Below, piece by piece: positions 22,319 through 34,015 of a stretch of 64,000 nucleotides of DNA. Made by a program: the position numbers and the translations under genes. The notes below the pieces were generated by a model. It had not been told where the DNA came from and did not search any database. It saw only the letters and a program-made list of their open reading frames with translations. The stretch comes from Rhipicephalus microplus. Its lineage: Eukaryota > Arthropoda > Arachnida > Ixodida > Ixodidae. Positions within the stretch are counted from its first letter, which is position 1. Each line of letters opens with the position of its first letter. Location: contig NC_134702.1 in the NCBI RefSeq assembly GCF_043290135.1, positions 188,264,491-188,328,490 of the forward strand, read 5' to 3'.

Positions 22319-22525
22319 ACGAGCACCTGCCTTGAGAGGAAGCTGTCCCAGATGGAGGATCCCTTCAGTGGACGCGCCCACCTCCTTCACTCACTACTTC
22401 ACCGGGAGGCACCGGAGCCGAGTGCCACGGGAATCGGCAGGCTGGCCGATGGATCCAGCTCACCCATGCGCTTGTCTAGGCCTTACTCCGATGCACTCAA
22501 GGTGTCTCCACTGCGCTTCCCCCAG
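22319..22525 (+). CDS. DZIP1: DZIP1 exon 4
   Basis: 69 codons, phase 0 at both ends: acceptor GCATGCGCGCAG|ACG, donor CCCCAG|GTAAGA. Encodes TSTCLERKLSQMEDPFSGRA followed by a Ser/Pro-rich stretch (EAPEPSATGIGRLADGSSSP) and YSDALKVSPLRFPQ, typical of the less conserved middle of DZIP1 proteins. A second phase-0 acceptor is possible at GTCCCAG|ATGGAG (22348). Only 24 nt of native intron remain upstream before element C, with no real pyrimidine tract but a branch-like CTGAC. Assignment rests on open frame, phase and strong donor rather than on a recognised domain. Confidence 0.68.
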
Positions 22526-24318
22526 GTAAGACACGTGGGAAAGTCGACAAGTGGACAGACGTGCAAATCTAGAGGCTTCTTGAATATTGGACCAGAATTC
22601 GCCGAGCTTGGCGTCTCTCAGTTCTGTTTGCCATTGTGAGGCCACCTTCACTAATGGTACGGCTTGAATCGCCTGTGTCTTGGATTTGCTATCCCTAACA
22701 ATTTTTGCATGATAGGTTCGTGTTATTCTCGAGAACCCGCGATAAATATTCACAAAACGCACTTGTTGGGGTTCATGGGAGCCAATTCAAATCAGTACTG
22801 CTGCTAGACACACTGTTGCATAGGCGCCCACTCCTTCAGGGGAGAGGAAGGGCTCTGAGAATATGGCAACGGCTCCAAATAGACAATAGTGCAGGGACCA
22901 CCTGGCAAATAAAATTACCTCTATGTGTCTACTGCTGTCTAAGTATACGGTAGACAATCTATAACGTTTGTGATTTTTGTAGCTGCTTAGATATAGCAAT
23001 AATGCATCGAAGTCTCCTCAGTGAGGCGCTATGGCTAAGAGTGCATGTTAATAAATGTAAGAGTCCCGCAAAGTTTACCATGTAAAAAGCGCCAGGAAGA
23101 GGTCAGATCAAAGGAACGCCAACGAATGAGCTCCAAAAGAACGAGGAACTTGCACAGGTCTAGTCACGCTCACAAATGGTTTATGTTGGTAATGAACCAA
23201 AACTATGGTAAATCGACCGTTTCTTTGTTAGCCCTAGCCGATAGTGAAGCCAAAGAAAGCCTTCATTTTCTGATGGCTTAATAATTGTCTCGTTTTGAAG
23301 TGTCAAGCAGGAAGTAGTCACAAATGACCTGTTTTGACACAAGGAGTACATGCGTACAGTGATATCTATCGATTGCAATGTGTGCCCGTGGCTTGCAGAA
23401 ATGCCATCTAAACACCTCTAGCAGAAAAGGCCTAGTGGTGCCATTGTTCAAAGGATCAGACGTAGTACTGTATAATTTTACGCAAGACAGTTCCATTCTT
23501 GTTCTATTTCGTTCAGCCTGAGCTAGAAGAGGTTACACTTGTTTTACTTGAGGACCGAACCAAAATTTCTATACTTTTCGCTAAGCCATAATATGTATAG
23601 GGAAAGTGGAAAACCGGGGGCGAATAAACCGGGGCGTCATCATTTGCCTTTTGCGGAGTGGGCACTTATCGGCCACTATGCAAAAAATTTCAGTTTCTTT
23701 CGGCTCGGAAACACAATATTTAGTGTGCGTGCTCCACTTGACGAGGTGTCTTTTCAGTTCTTTGTGGCGTTGCGTGCCAAGCAGCGCATGCATTGGCGGC
23801 CCAAACATTTTCGCCTGAAGCGAAGTACGAGGAGCAGGCAGAATAGAAAATATTGCAGTTAATTTTCTTCGAACTTGTTGAGCGTTAGCTGAACACAACT
23901 TGCATGCTGCCAAAAATTATCATCGCCTGTTGTGGTCATAAGATGACGTCATTATACAGCACCACCACTTTGCAAAGAGTGGGTTGATTGCAGAGGTTGC
24001 GCATAACCAGAATATGTGTATGCCGAAAAGTTTCGGAGGGGGAAGGGTGGTGGCGTGAACCAATACATTCGCTGAGAGAAAAAAATGAAGATTGTGGCGT
24101 TCATGTTCGAATAATTTCAGTCAAATTGATTAGGAACACTGTGATTGGAAAGGAGGAAGTATTACGTTATTCTTGGTTGCTACGCACCAGTGGAAGCGAA
24201 CTCGTTAGCGCTAGTGACTTTAAGTAGAGAGCTTGTGCAGTGTGGCGCAGATTTTGACACGCAAGCATACTGCCTGTATTTTCTATGACGTCGCTATAAA
24301 AGCTCTACATTGTTTCAG
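22526..24318. other. DZIP1 intron 4, no recognisable gene
   Basis: AT-rich; short frames only. A basic stretch at 23085-23160 (KKRQEEVRSKERQRMSSKRT) looks helical but lacks an acceptor and shows no homology I can name. Confidence 0.5.
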
Positions 24319-24415
24319 AGCACGCTGTCTATGCCCGTTCCAGCTCCTCGGCAACGAATGTTCTACAATGGGAAGTCTCTCAGGCAGCCGCCGTCGCTTA
24401 CTCTGCCACGAAAAG
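24319..24415 (+). CDS. DZIP1: DZIP1 exon 5 (probable)
   Basis: Acceptor ACATTGTTTCAG|AGC and donor AAAAG|GTAGTC bound 97 nt. Following exon 4 in phase 0 it encodes STLSMPVPAPRQRMFYNGKS and then LRQPPSLTLPRK, a plausible disordered Pro/Arg/Ser stretch. It ends in phase 1, whereas exon 6 with its best acceptor needs phase 2. Using the AG two bases further on (exon from 24321) would repair the phase but gives a less protein-like peptide. Confidence 0.5.
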
Positions 24416-24980
24416 GTAGTCTGTATGTTGTCTTCAGTTTTATGTCACCTAGTGTCAACGTGCATGATTTGATGATGAAATTTCGCTCGAGTGGGCAGTC
24501 GACGTTTCCTGGGTCTCGAGAGCACTTCCAGGGGAGATCACTGAAATCGGAAACTGGGGATATGCGACCACCGAAGTTGTGCCTCGGGCACCGATAGACA
24601 ATCTGGAAGGCTTGTATCCCCATTTAGAGCCTGGCGCATCACAGCCATCGCTGCTTTTGCGCCATAAAACCCAACAAACCTGATAAATGGTCTTTTTTTA
24701 AATACGAAATAAACTATGAGCATGTGCCGCCATGTTTTGTTTGCTTCGCTCCTGTCACTGCACTGTGACGCAAAAAATAATAAAAGAACCGTAGTGCGCG
24801 TTGCACCAGCGCCACTGCGAATACGTAGGCTGCCAACACGTAAAAGGTCGATTGCATAACTTCATTTGAAAAGTACCGAACAATTTAAGAAGGAACGTGA
24901 GATTTAAGGATTTAACATATTTGACCGGCACTACGATGGCATCACTACTTCACCAGTTCATAATGAAGATGTACAAGTAG

Positions 24981-25021
24981 CTACAAATATTTACGCGCGT
25001 TTCGCGCGTAAATATTTGTAG
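24981..25021. repeat. Perfect 19-bp inverted repeat with 3-nt loop
   Basis: CTACAAATATTTACGCGCG, TTT, then its exact reverse complement. An imperfect outer stem (AGATGTACAA / TTATACATCT) extends it to about 30 bp per arm. Confidence 0.95.
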
Positions 25022-28000
25022 TTATACATCTCGTGGCGCACGTTTCGCAAACACGGTGTTTCGGAAGTGTCAGCGGAAGTGCGCAAAGACAAGATGCAGA
25101 ATCGTCTTCGTACTCGATCTAGAAGCTACGAAACAAAGAGAACAGAAAAGAAAACGTCAGAAATGTGTTATTGTTGGAAAGATGAAAAATGTAATGCCCA
25201 TTTATACATGGCTCAACACATGCACTTTATAAAAGAAGCTGTATTGTGCGTTTCAGTAGACAGAGGCGGATGCATTAGGGACCCTGTGGGTTTTTATATG
25301 AAAACCCGCATTATATGAAGTATATGAATAATGTTTATTAGTCAGTGTTGCTTCATGTTCCTTTGATTCAATAGGAATGGGTGCAAGTGCACTTCATTCA
25401 ACACACCGCTACTTCACCATCATGCAATGACCGTCAACCTATCGACACGTTGTGAACTTAACGTCTTGCGTAACCCTTGCGAATTCGTAATTGCCGAGAG
25501 AAAGTTATGTGTCGCAAGTGGGACGTCTTCCCTGAAATAGACTAGTAAGAACATGACTTTTCTGAACAAACGTTGTATTCAAACTTGAGGTTCAGAGAGC
25601 ACTGTCAAAAAATTAAAGGACGTCAATGATCTTTCTTCCTTTTCAGTGGTTGTACAAATTATTTGTTGAAGGAACAATATCTTAGTCCCTGTAGAAAGAA
25701 ATACGCCTGAGAGAAAGCACAGACTAGAAAATAACGCCCAGAGCATGCTGTTTGTTGAGAGAAGCTTTCGGGAATATGCGTGCACCAATAGCACGACTGA
25801 GGGGCACCGGTCATCACTGCAGCCGCTTACTTAGTTTCCATGTCGTTACAACCAATGGCTACCAGGAGAAACGATCAAATACATACAAAAAATGACCACC
25901 AAGGTCAACAACGCGTATACCAGAGAAGACGCATTGCACTCAACATGAACCGACCGACAAAAATCCACCGCGTGCAGTAGTCAATGCACGAAGCAGCAAG
26001 CGCTGAAATTCACGCAACAAATGCATCACGGTTCGTACCTCGACTTAGTAGTGGTTTCACACTATTGAAAGTGGGGCAATGTGTCGTGGTCATTGCTTGG
26101 CCAACCTCGCAACAACGTTTGCACGCCATGACAAACGTCATTATGCATAGCATTGTATTGTGCTCATCAAAAAGAAATATTATAGTGATTTCCACAGTGT
26201 AATGACGCCGAATCCATTATTTCGAGAGATTTAAGTGCTCGTCAAAATATCTCGAGTTCCCGAAAAAATTTCGCACTCACTGTAGTCACATGCAAGTTTC
26301 GATTCATTCGGAGAGGCCCCCCCCCCCCCCCCCCCCGGAGGCCCGAAGCGAGGCTGCCGATCGCCTCAGTGGCTAAATATAAAGTCCCACTCGCGCACAC
26401 TGCTATGTTCTCTAGAGATTTGCTCATTATAGTCGTACGTCTTGTGGCATTAGTCTCCACGCTTGTGTAGGAGAAAATGCTGTGGACTTCTAAAATGGCT
26501 CCGACTGTAGGTGTTTTTCGTTTCTTTTCCAGTATAGCTTATATGTAACACTGAAAAGTGGGTTCGCATAATCAGCCTTTACACTACTGCATGCCTGCGA
26601 TTGATAATTTTTATTTTGGTTTAGCCAAAAGCTTGATCGAGAATATACACTGTAGAATAACTTTTCCATCATCTTCATCGTGAACAAAAAGTAGTTTGTG
26701 TTGGCTGAAACGTTTTTGTGGTTTTTATTAGGTGTATGCGTTAAATTACGGCTTTTTACGATTATTTTGCTTTTAATAAATTTTACCAGCATTGGGAACA
26801 TCAAAGTCGATGTTGTTTTGGGTTTTTATTGATTAATTTCAGATTCTAGAATTCATCCAAAGGTTGCCCAGAGTGGCCCAATAAAAGAGCAGGGTGAGAT
26901 GAGGTAAGCGTTATTTTAATTGTTGCTCATCAGGAAATGATCATCTAATATTCCTAGAGCTAACATTGAATCGCGATCAAGGCAATAAACCCGAATGTTA
27001 GGTGTGAAACATATTTTTTACTAGCAAAACCCGCTTCTCACTAAATTATTGGAGGTGTTTTCTGCGCGATTGATCATTTCTGGTGACTGCGAATTTTTCT
27101 CTTGATAAATATACTTGGGATGTTGAAATACAACAAAAATTGGCGTTACTAAAAATAATCAGTCGCCTATGTTTGTCTGTTAGCGCTCTAAGTTTGCTTA
27201 AGCAAAACTTGACAATGATCCAGTTAGACGTGATCAGCCTTTCTTGCACAAACTTTACATGATGTGTTCGTTACCTGTTTCGTCGCTTTCTTTAGTTATT
27301 GCATTGTAATGCTTGCTCAAGAAACCTTGATCTTATCTGAATTTATTAAAAAATAAATAAGATTACTTTACAAACGTACAACGAAATGTGCCGCATGCAT
27401 TTAGCATAGAATCAGCAAGTCTCGAAAACTGTGGTTAACGGGGTGTACAGAGCCTCGCGTTGGCTAGCTGTTTGCTACCATCATGCGTACTTCACCAAAT
27501 TACTTCTGGTAACTTGATTGCGCAAACAAAAAAAACAACCGTAAACGAAGAACACGCACAAACTTAGTGAAACAAACAATCAAACAGAAAATGAGGCAAA
27601 AATAGGAACGTTAGAGGCCCGGCATACCTTCGCCATAATCGCCTTGTATGGTGCATGCACCATTATGATTATTGCATTGCTTTCTGTAATACTTCTTTTG
27701 ATGTCAAACAACCTTCCGGATTCATTATGACATTCTGTCATTCCAATTTTATAAAGCCTTTTGGCATTTAGTTTACAAAGCTATTAAAAGAAAGTTTGTG
27801 TGCAAATACGGGAGACCACCGGGAATTGTGTGTAAATATATTAAGCGTTGCGTATTACCGAAAATAACCATTTTTCAAAGTCGCAACACTGCTTGAGGTT
27901 TCAAGAACTAAGTATAGTGAAATTTACGTTATACTGGGCTGACTTGAACATAGTGCAATGAACACTTAGCGCCAGAAGGGTTGTCTCTGACTTTTGTGAG

Positions 28001-28321
28001 GAGCTAAATAGTGACAGCAGCAGTGGTCAGAACTTAGTCGCACCTTATTCTGCAATATGGGAGAAGGTAAAATGGCGAGGCGGCGCTGGCAGCAACCCCC
28101 AAATAATTTGTCTCACTGTGCAATATCGGCTATATGCGTTTAAAAATAAAATTGGTACGCATAGGAAGCTTCATATCTGCAGTGGCAGGGCCAAGAGTTT
28201 GAAAGAGCAGAGAGGGGGAGTCCTGTGGGCAGCCATTTTACGAAAACTTGAACCTGCCACCGTCCACTTGCACACCAAAAAGCTAACACTGTATTGTGTT
28301 CATACTCGTTAAATCTGGTAA
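25022..28321. other. DZIP1 intron 5, no recognisable gene
   Basis: AT-rich with many stops on both strands. A long poly-C run lies at about 26318-26336. An intervening small exon of length 1 mod 3 would resolve the exon 5/6 phase conflict, but I could not identify one. Confidence 0.45.
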
Positions 28322-28425
28322 GGATAGATGCGATTTTGCGTACCTATAGCAAGTGTTGCCACGTTTATTGGGGGTAAACATTAAACTTAGTAACTCTTGC
28401 TAGGTGCACAAAATCGCATCTATCC
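28322..28425. repeat. Inverted repeat, MITE-like
   Basis: Arms 28322-28353 (GGATAGATGCGATTTTG...TATAGCAAG) and 28396-28425 (CTTGCTAGGTGCACAAAATC...TATCC) are reverse complements with a few mismatches, separated by about 42 bp. No coding content. Confidence 0.75.
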
Positions 28426-28646
28426 GTCACCATGTCTATAGAGTGTAGCTTTGACAAGTGGTGCGCTCGACACCCTCATCTCACCTTGAAAGATGTTTTC
28501 CCGGCTGCCCGCAAGAACAAAAGCCTCGCGGTGTCCTGCTCGAGATGATGTACTTAAAGTACGGTCCACCCACCAAATAGCCGACAGGACATTGTGATGC
28601 CACCTGTTTCAGACGCGTCGTGGCATTGTAATTTGTGCACTTGCAG

Positions 28647-28797
28647 GCATGTGACGCGACAAGCGACCAACACCGAGGGGCGCTCGGAGCGGATGAAGTC
28701 GGCTGTGCACAGCACACCGAACCTCATCGACGCACTCAAAGAGGAGATCATGGACCTCACGCGAACCAAACTGTCCGGCATCGGAATCAACGACTTG
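28647..28797 (+). CDS. DZIP1: DZIP1 exon 6: start of conserved C-terminal motif
   Basis: Acceptor TGTGCACTTGCAG|G and donor TTG|GTGCGT. After one completing base it encodes 50 residues: HVTRQATNTEGRSERMKSAV, then STPNLIDALKEEIMDLTRTK and LSGIGINDL. The KEEIM...L...GIGIND segment matches the family motif around EQNLMEKLETLGIN in vertebrate DZIP1. Ends in phase 0 and joins exon 7. The frame requires phase 2 from exon 5; an alternative acceptor at GCGACAAG|CGACC (28664) would accept phase 1. Confidence 0.75.
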
Positions 28798-30666
28798 GTG
28801 CGTGTTTTATATTGTGCAAAGACAACGAATACATGTGGTAATTTGAAGCGTGTCAGACGAGGAAATCTTTTCCAACTGCCGACGAGGTATTGACCCTTAT
28901 TGTGTAGTAGTTACTGAAATCGAGCGTTGCACTGTGTGCACACAGGTAGCGAACCACATGAATAATTATAACTACAATATAACTGGGTGATGTGGCTTCG
29001 GTTTGATTAGAGATCAGAGAGGCCCACAGCGAAGTTTGGTACGGACATAGACTAAAGAGTATGAAAGATAGCAGTGTTAGGTCATTAAATTGCTTTGACT
29101 TTTGTCAGGCGTGAGAGTCGCGTGCCAACTTTGGAGGGACAGCTGCGTATACAGCTGTGCCGCCGTAGAGTACACAGCGGTATAAGTTGTTCTGATTCTT
29201 TATAACGACGCAGGTATTTGTTTAGGAATGGCATGGGCAAGCAGCAAAGAAAATGAATTAACAGACTCAAAAGCAAGTATGCGGCCGAGATTTCTAGAGA
29301 TGGGGCAACAGAGAGTGTCAAGCACAAAGTCAAGCATGCTGGAAACAATCATTGGATAATAGAATATAAAAGTGATGAGAATGGCTCAGATTTGAGTAAC
29401 TACCAATAGTATGAATAGGAAACGAAGAAAGAATAGTTTTTTTCATAACTCGAAGGGAAATGGTTTTCTATTTGAAGCTAAGCCAGAGTGCCTAGAACGT
29501 GTAGTTTAAAAGCAAGACTTCGTTACGAAGGGAGACATGCGTATATACTATGAGGAAGGGACAGCACTAGAAAGGCAAATGCATATTGACAGGAGAAAAA
29601 CATAACAAACGGAAGGTTGCTATACCAATGCAGAAAATCAGCTATGAAATTACAGGACTTTCATTATTTAGTAGAATGTTTATTTTAGGTTCGGCAAGTC
29701 TAAAATTCATACAAAGGAGACTGTGACAAAAAGCCCCTTTGAATGTTCAGCTTGATCTGACCATTTTGAATACTGATCTAGTTGCTTGTAGATTGTTTCT
29801 AGATCTTAGCAGGGTGATGCAGGTTGTTTTTAGCTTGCTTCTACAGGTCATTACTCGGCTTAAGTTTGGTAATAGTAGGTCGCTCCTACGGTGATTCTCA
29901 CCGCAGAAACGTTCGAGGTAAACCACAGAGAGTCACAGACGCGACATGGTCCCGTCGTCGTTGGCTCAGACTTTTCATCGCTTCGGAGCTTTCTCTCGCT
30001 GCAGCCGTTGCCTTTACCTAGTATTTTGTCGTCGTACGTATTCGGGTTTTTCGACTCACCGCCATCGCTTCGCAGCCGTTGTTCTAACAGCCTTTCTTCT
30101 TTTTAGTGCAAGTTACGTGACGTGGTATTAACCCAATTTTGGCACATACCAATTTATGATAAAGATAGTTTTTTTTGGTGCAGAGGGAACAAGGAACAAT
30201 TTGTTAAACACCTTCGCTGCTGAAAGTACAAAAATATAGAAATAGTCTGAGCGGTAAGAATGGTAAGAATGATCGGTGAACACCTAGGTACTGTTCTAAA
30301 ATAGGGCATTCAGAATAAAGAATTCAATTGGAAATCGAATACTTAATTACATAACATTTACCTCAATTCTAACTGTCCGCAAAGAATAAAACCTAAATAC
30401 AAAGTATTTTTCAGAAACACAATATGATCGTTATACATGTACTTTTTTCTGAAACAAACTACACCAGATAAACAAGCCGCATCCTTTTCACCTTCCTAAA
30501 AACAGCTACATCAACTAAACGAAAACAGATACTAGACTTGTGATCTGACACTAAAATAAACAGATGGCAGTGATGCATCAATAATATGTCGCTTCAAAAC
30601 TCTAAGTTATTCCATTAGTGCAGAATCCCTCCCCTCCTTTTTTTTAAAACTTTGCCCATTGTGTTA
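28798..30666. other. DZIP1 intron 6, no recognisable gene
   Basis: AT-rich; no splice-bounded frame or transposon protein remnant seen. Confidence 0.5.
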
Positions 30667-30769
30667 CTGGCCGACATTTTGATACATGGACCCTTCTTCG
30701 CCAAAGGTGCATCATCATGCTACGGTATTTTTTGACAAAGATGTGTGCACCTATTGAAATGTCGGCCAG
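30667..30769. repeat. Inverted repeat, MITE-like
   Basis: CTGGCCGACATTTTGATA at 30667-30684 and its reverse complement with two mismatches at 30752-30769, 67 bp apart. Confidence 0.7.
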
Positions 30770-30949
30770 CTTGTTAGAGATATTCATTCCTGATTAAAAC
30801 ACTCGTACACCAAACTGAGATTTAATCCTACTTTCGATGTATAGTGATATGAAGATCAATGGAGCGGCGGATGGCGAAATGTTGTGGTTATGGTTTTGCT
30901 GCTTCGGGTGGAGAACAGCTTCCACTAAATTGTCTATAAACTCGTGCAG

Positions 30950-31027
30950 GGCAAAGCTTCGGTGACGGACCGCATCTTTCGAGACTGCAGCAAAAGGCTG
31001 AACTCCGAGCGGCGGCTTCTGGCGAGG
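30950..31027 (+). CDS. DZIP1: DZIP1 exon 7: conserved C-terminal motif
   Basis: 26 codons, phase 0 at both ends (acceptor AACTCGTGCAG|GGC, donor GCGAGG|GTAAGC). Encodes GKASVTDRIFRDCSKRLNSE then RRLLAR. Joined to the end of exon 6 (GIGINDL) it aligns with the vertebrate DZIP1 stretch GIN..GISSDQLHRVLKSVESER. Both splice sites are strong. The next exon is 24.9 kb away. Confidence 0.82.
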
Positions 31028-31114
31028 GTAAGCGCTGCGACACACCTCGTCTCATAACAATTCTGGACTACCACCCGAATGGTCGTAGAGGCCCCAGGTG
31101 GACACTCTCATAGC

Positions 31115-31765
31115 CAGAGCTCATGGGCTTAAATTTCATTCAAAGAAACCTGCGATATTCGCACGTGAACTTAAAGCTTGTTATATGCACTGCTTCTACC
31201 ATACCTATCTTAGAATACGGTGGTGTCGTGTGGGACCCCGCCGATGTAATATTCGTTGCTACTTTTGAAGAAATGCAATATCGTGCTTCCAGGCTCGTCT
31301 TGAAACGGTATGGAAGGAGGGAGAGCTGCACTGCCATAAAGGATGAGCTATAGGGTGGGAGTGTCTTTCTGACCACCATCATAGACAGAGATTAAAATTT
31401 CTTTATTTAATTAAATCTATTAAATCGGAATTAACACAGAAATATACCTACACAAACCTCATTACTCTTCAAAATATTTTGATCATAGCTGCAAACTCCT
31501 GTGATAACCAGCTAAAAAGAACATGTGGGCAATTTCGTTTTTTCCTAAAATCATTAAAGAGTGCAGTAAGCTAAGTGAAAAGCAAGTACATATTGGGAAC
31601 GAAGATTTATTTTATTCAATGCTGTAATATGAACTAAGATGTATTTATGCGTGAACAAAGTTCTACTATATGTGAAAACGAAGATGTGCTTCATTTATTC
31701 ACATAATCCTCCTACTAAGACGCCTTCGGGCGCTGCGGGGTTTCAAATGAATAAAAAATATAAAA
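31115..31765 (+). pseudogene. LINE RT C-terminal fragment and 3' end
   Basis: LNFIQRNLRYSHVNLKLVIC followed by PILEYGGVVWDPADV and MQYRASRLVLKRYGRRESC is the typical C-terminal RT region of CR1/L2-like LINEs. AT-rich 3' sequence follows, ending CCTACTAAGACGCCTTCGGG...AATAAAAAATATAAAAAAAG. 5'-truncated copy in the sense orientation of DZIP1. Confidence 0.75.
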
Positions 31766-33490
31766 AAAGTGTTCAAGTCCTTGAACAGCACGGTTGAACA
31801 GCAAGTCTAAAGAATAAAACCTTATGATCAAAATGACTTTTATTCAGGACAAACGTGTAGGACATGTTGGGCTCATTTCAGCGCACATATCATGACCTTG
31901 CAAAGTGGAATTACCAATGTTTAGTGGCTGAATGAGAAGAAACTTGTTCTGCAAGCAATCAGCCAACGCCCGTACATCAAAGGAAGGTGAAACTGGCCGA
32001 CAACATCGCTGTGATCAGTCGAGGTGCGCAAGAGAATTTGGGATAGTCAATTCCCTGCCGTGTGCAAGAACTCTGCTTTTCGTACAATGAATATTACCTC
32101 ACCACTTCGGCCTTCAATCGTAAAAAGTTCCAACTGACAAAGGAGCTCAGCCTTCGCGACCACACAAAAAGCCGTTTTTGCTTAGTGGATTTCACAATCT
32201 TTAAAATATGCCTTAGGTTTTTACACACACAAAAAAATTCTTCAACGATGAGGCGCTTATTTGGATGAATGACTACGTGAAAAAAGCACTTTTCTAGCAT
32301 GTGAGATAGCGTCAAGTCACACTATGGGTCTACTAGGACGCAATGCATCCACAAAGTATTTATAGTTTGGTGCAGATTTCAGGTCAGCGCCGTCACTGGT
32401 TCTTACATAACTTTTTGAAAACGACGTTCGTGAGGTTGTACGCGTGAGCAGTGAGTGCCACAGAGCTGTGTAAACTATAAAACTTTATTTTTACCGAAAT
32501 GATGCAATATGAACGCAGACTTGTAGTTTCAGCAGACGATGCTACTTTTTTTCGTTCAGGGTACGTCATGACCGACATTCTGGATACACAATTTTGCCGT
32601 ATGCATGGCAACTCTCGCAGAGCTGATTTGAATTGCTCACGAAGATCGTGCAAGTTGACCCCGCTAGACAATTCTTGTGGCGTTTCTTGAAGTTGCAAGT
32701 GTGTGACAATAACCCGCAATCAACCAATGCCCTTAAAATAAACAAAACGTAGGTCATTGCTCTAATTAACCCGGATCTACGTGGCCGAGTCATTGAAAAT
32801 TGTGCCACTAAATGTCCGTGCCACCCCGTGAGAGGCGGCAGTTGTCACTTGAACGATGTTATATTCCTTACAAGATAATATTCCATACTTGATGGCCTTT
32901 CTAATAAAAAAGAAAATTTTATTAGTACCGCACACGCATATCGTCTTAATATATTTCAACAATCGACTCGCCCTTTTAAAAAACAAACCTATAATATCGG
33001 ACAAAAAAGAAAAACAAAAAAATTTCATGAACCCTGCTTACTGTTCAGCTAAAAACATTAGTAGATGCAAAATGCCAAGATGCCGTCTTTGTCCGCATGT
33101 GCATCATTGTACAGGTAAAACCCCTTCAAGTTTACTATTTCTTTCGCACTTCTCTCTGCTCAGCGCATTCTTGATTAAAATCAGACGTGAGACTGTGTGA
33201 ATGTACACACTAAGCAATTTCTTCTATGAGAGTGTAGCTCAGCTTGTCTCCAGTCGAACACCCTTTACATTTTCGGGTGCTTGAAAGCGGGACCTATAGC
33301 AAAAGGTGGATATGTCGGCACCCTCAAGGAAGCGCGCACATCATGCAAATTTGAAGGGTGTAGTGTTTCCAACCTTACTCACTTGTGTTATCTTTACATA
33401 ACGTCCTATGAAATAGATACTGAAAGATTGCTCTACTGTGATGCACCTGAGAATCAAACGCTTTGAATTGATGCACGACAGCAAATACAC
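31766..33490. other. Intron 7 stretch, no firm gene
   Basis: AT-rich. A cysteine-rich piece at about 33060-33115 (CKMPRCRLCPHVHHCTG) recalls the RT-to-endonuclease linker of Penelope-like elements but is too short to call. Confidence 0.4.
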
Positions 33491-33640
33491 TGTTACGGGG
33501 TCTGTAGAAAAAGTTTATTCGTAAAAGCTGGACGGCGAGTGTCAGTCAGTACGGCCATGTCGTTCTCTTCTTTCTGCTCCGCTGTTGTTGTGGCTGCTAC
33601 TCGTTCGCTATGGATTAGAATAACAGTATCTAAAAACGTA
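33491..33640 (-). repeat. LTR fragment or solo LTR (candidate)
   Basis: The minus strand reads AATAAACTTTTTCTACAGAC followed by CCCGTAACA: a polyadenylation signal about 20 bp before a CA terminus, as in elements A and B. No opposite LTR end, primer-binding site or coding region is recognisable. Confidence 0.4.
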
Positions 33641-33927
33641 GAATGCTCAACTCTGCAGTCAATGCCGCATGACAGATCACATGCGAACGAGGGATATTTG
33701 GACTGACGCATTTGATAAAACAAGCTCTATTGTGAGAAATATACATCATTCTACATCGATGTCACTCGTCACGCAAGCGCAAGTGCTCTATGGCTACTCG
33801 TTTTGGGGCCACTGTGCACAGCTAATGATTATGATAGCACTTCATCTATCTGTGCGCGCATGCATGTCCAGGGGGTGGATTTTTAATAAATATACAGATA
33901 TACACGGCTGCAAAATAAAAATAAAAG

Positions 33928-34015
33928 TCACAGCATGGCTACGCAGTGAATGATGATGAGTGGGGCGAAGTGGCCTTCGTCCGTCCGTCCGTCCGTCCGT
34001 CTGCCCGTCTGTCCG
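33928..34015 (+). repeat. Single arm of the CCGT fold-back-like family
   Basis: TCACAGCATGGCTACGCAGT, GAATGATGATGAGTGGGGCG, then AAG and a (CCGT)n run from about 33979. The same leader precedes the CCGT array at 37198-37245. Confidence 0.75.

Noticed and set aside
26318..26336. Poly-C runs here and at about 1120, 36684, 36990 and 59690 as possible regulatory G-quadruplex sites
   Set aside because: Simple homopolymers in intronic sequence, also prone to sequencing error; no further evidence.
33035..33125. Cys/His-rich peptide like a Penelope-type linker
   Set aside because: Too short, and no RT or GIY-YIG motif nearby.
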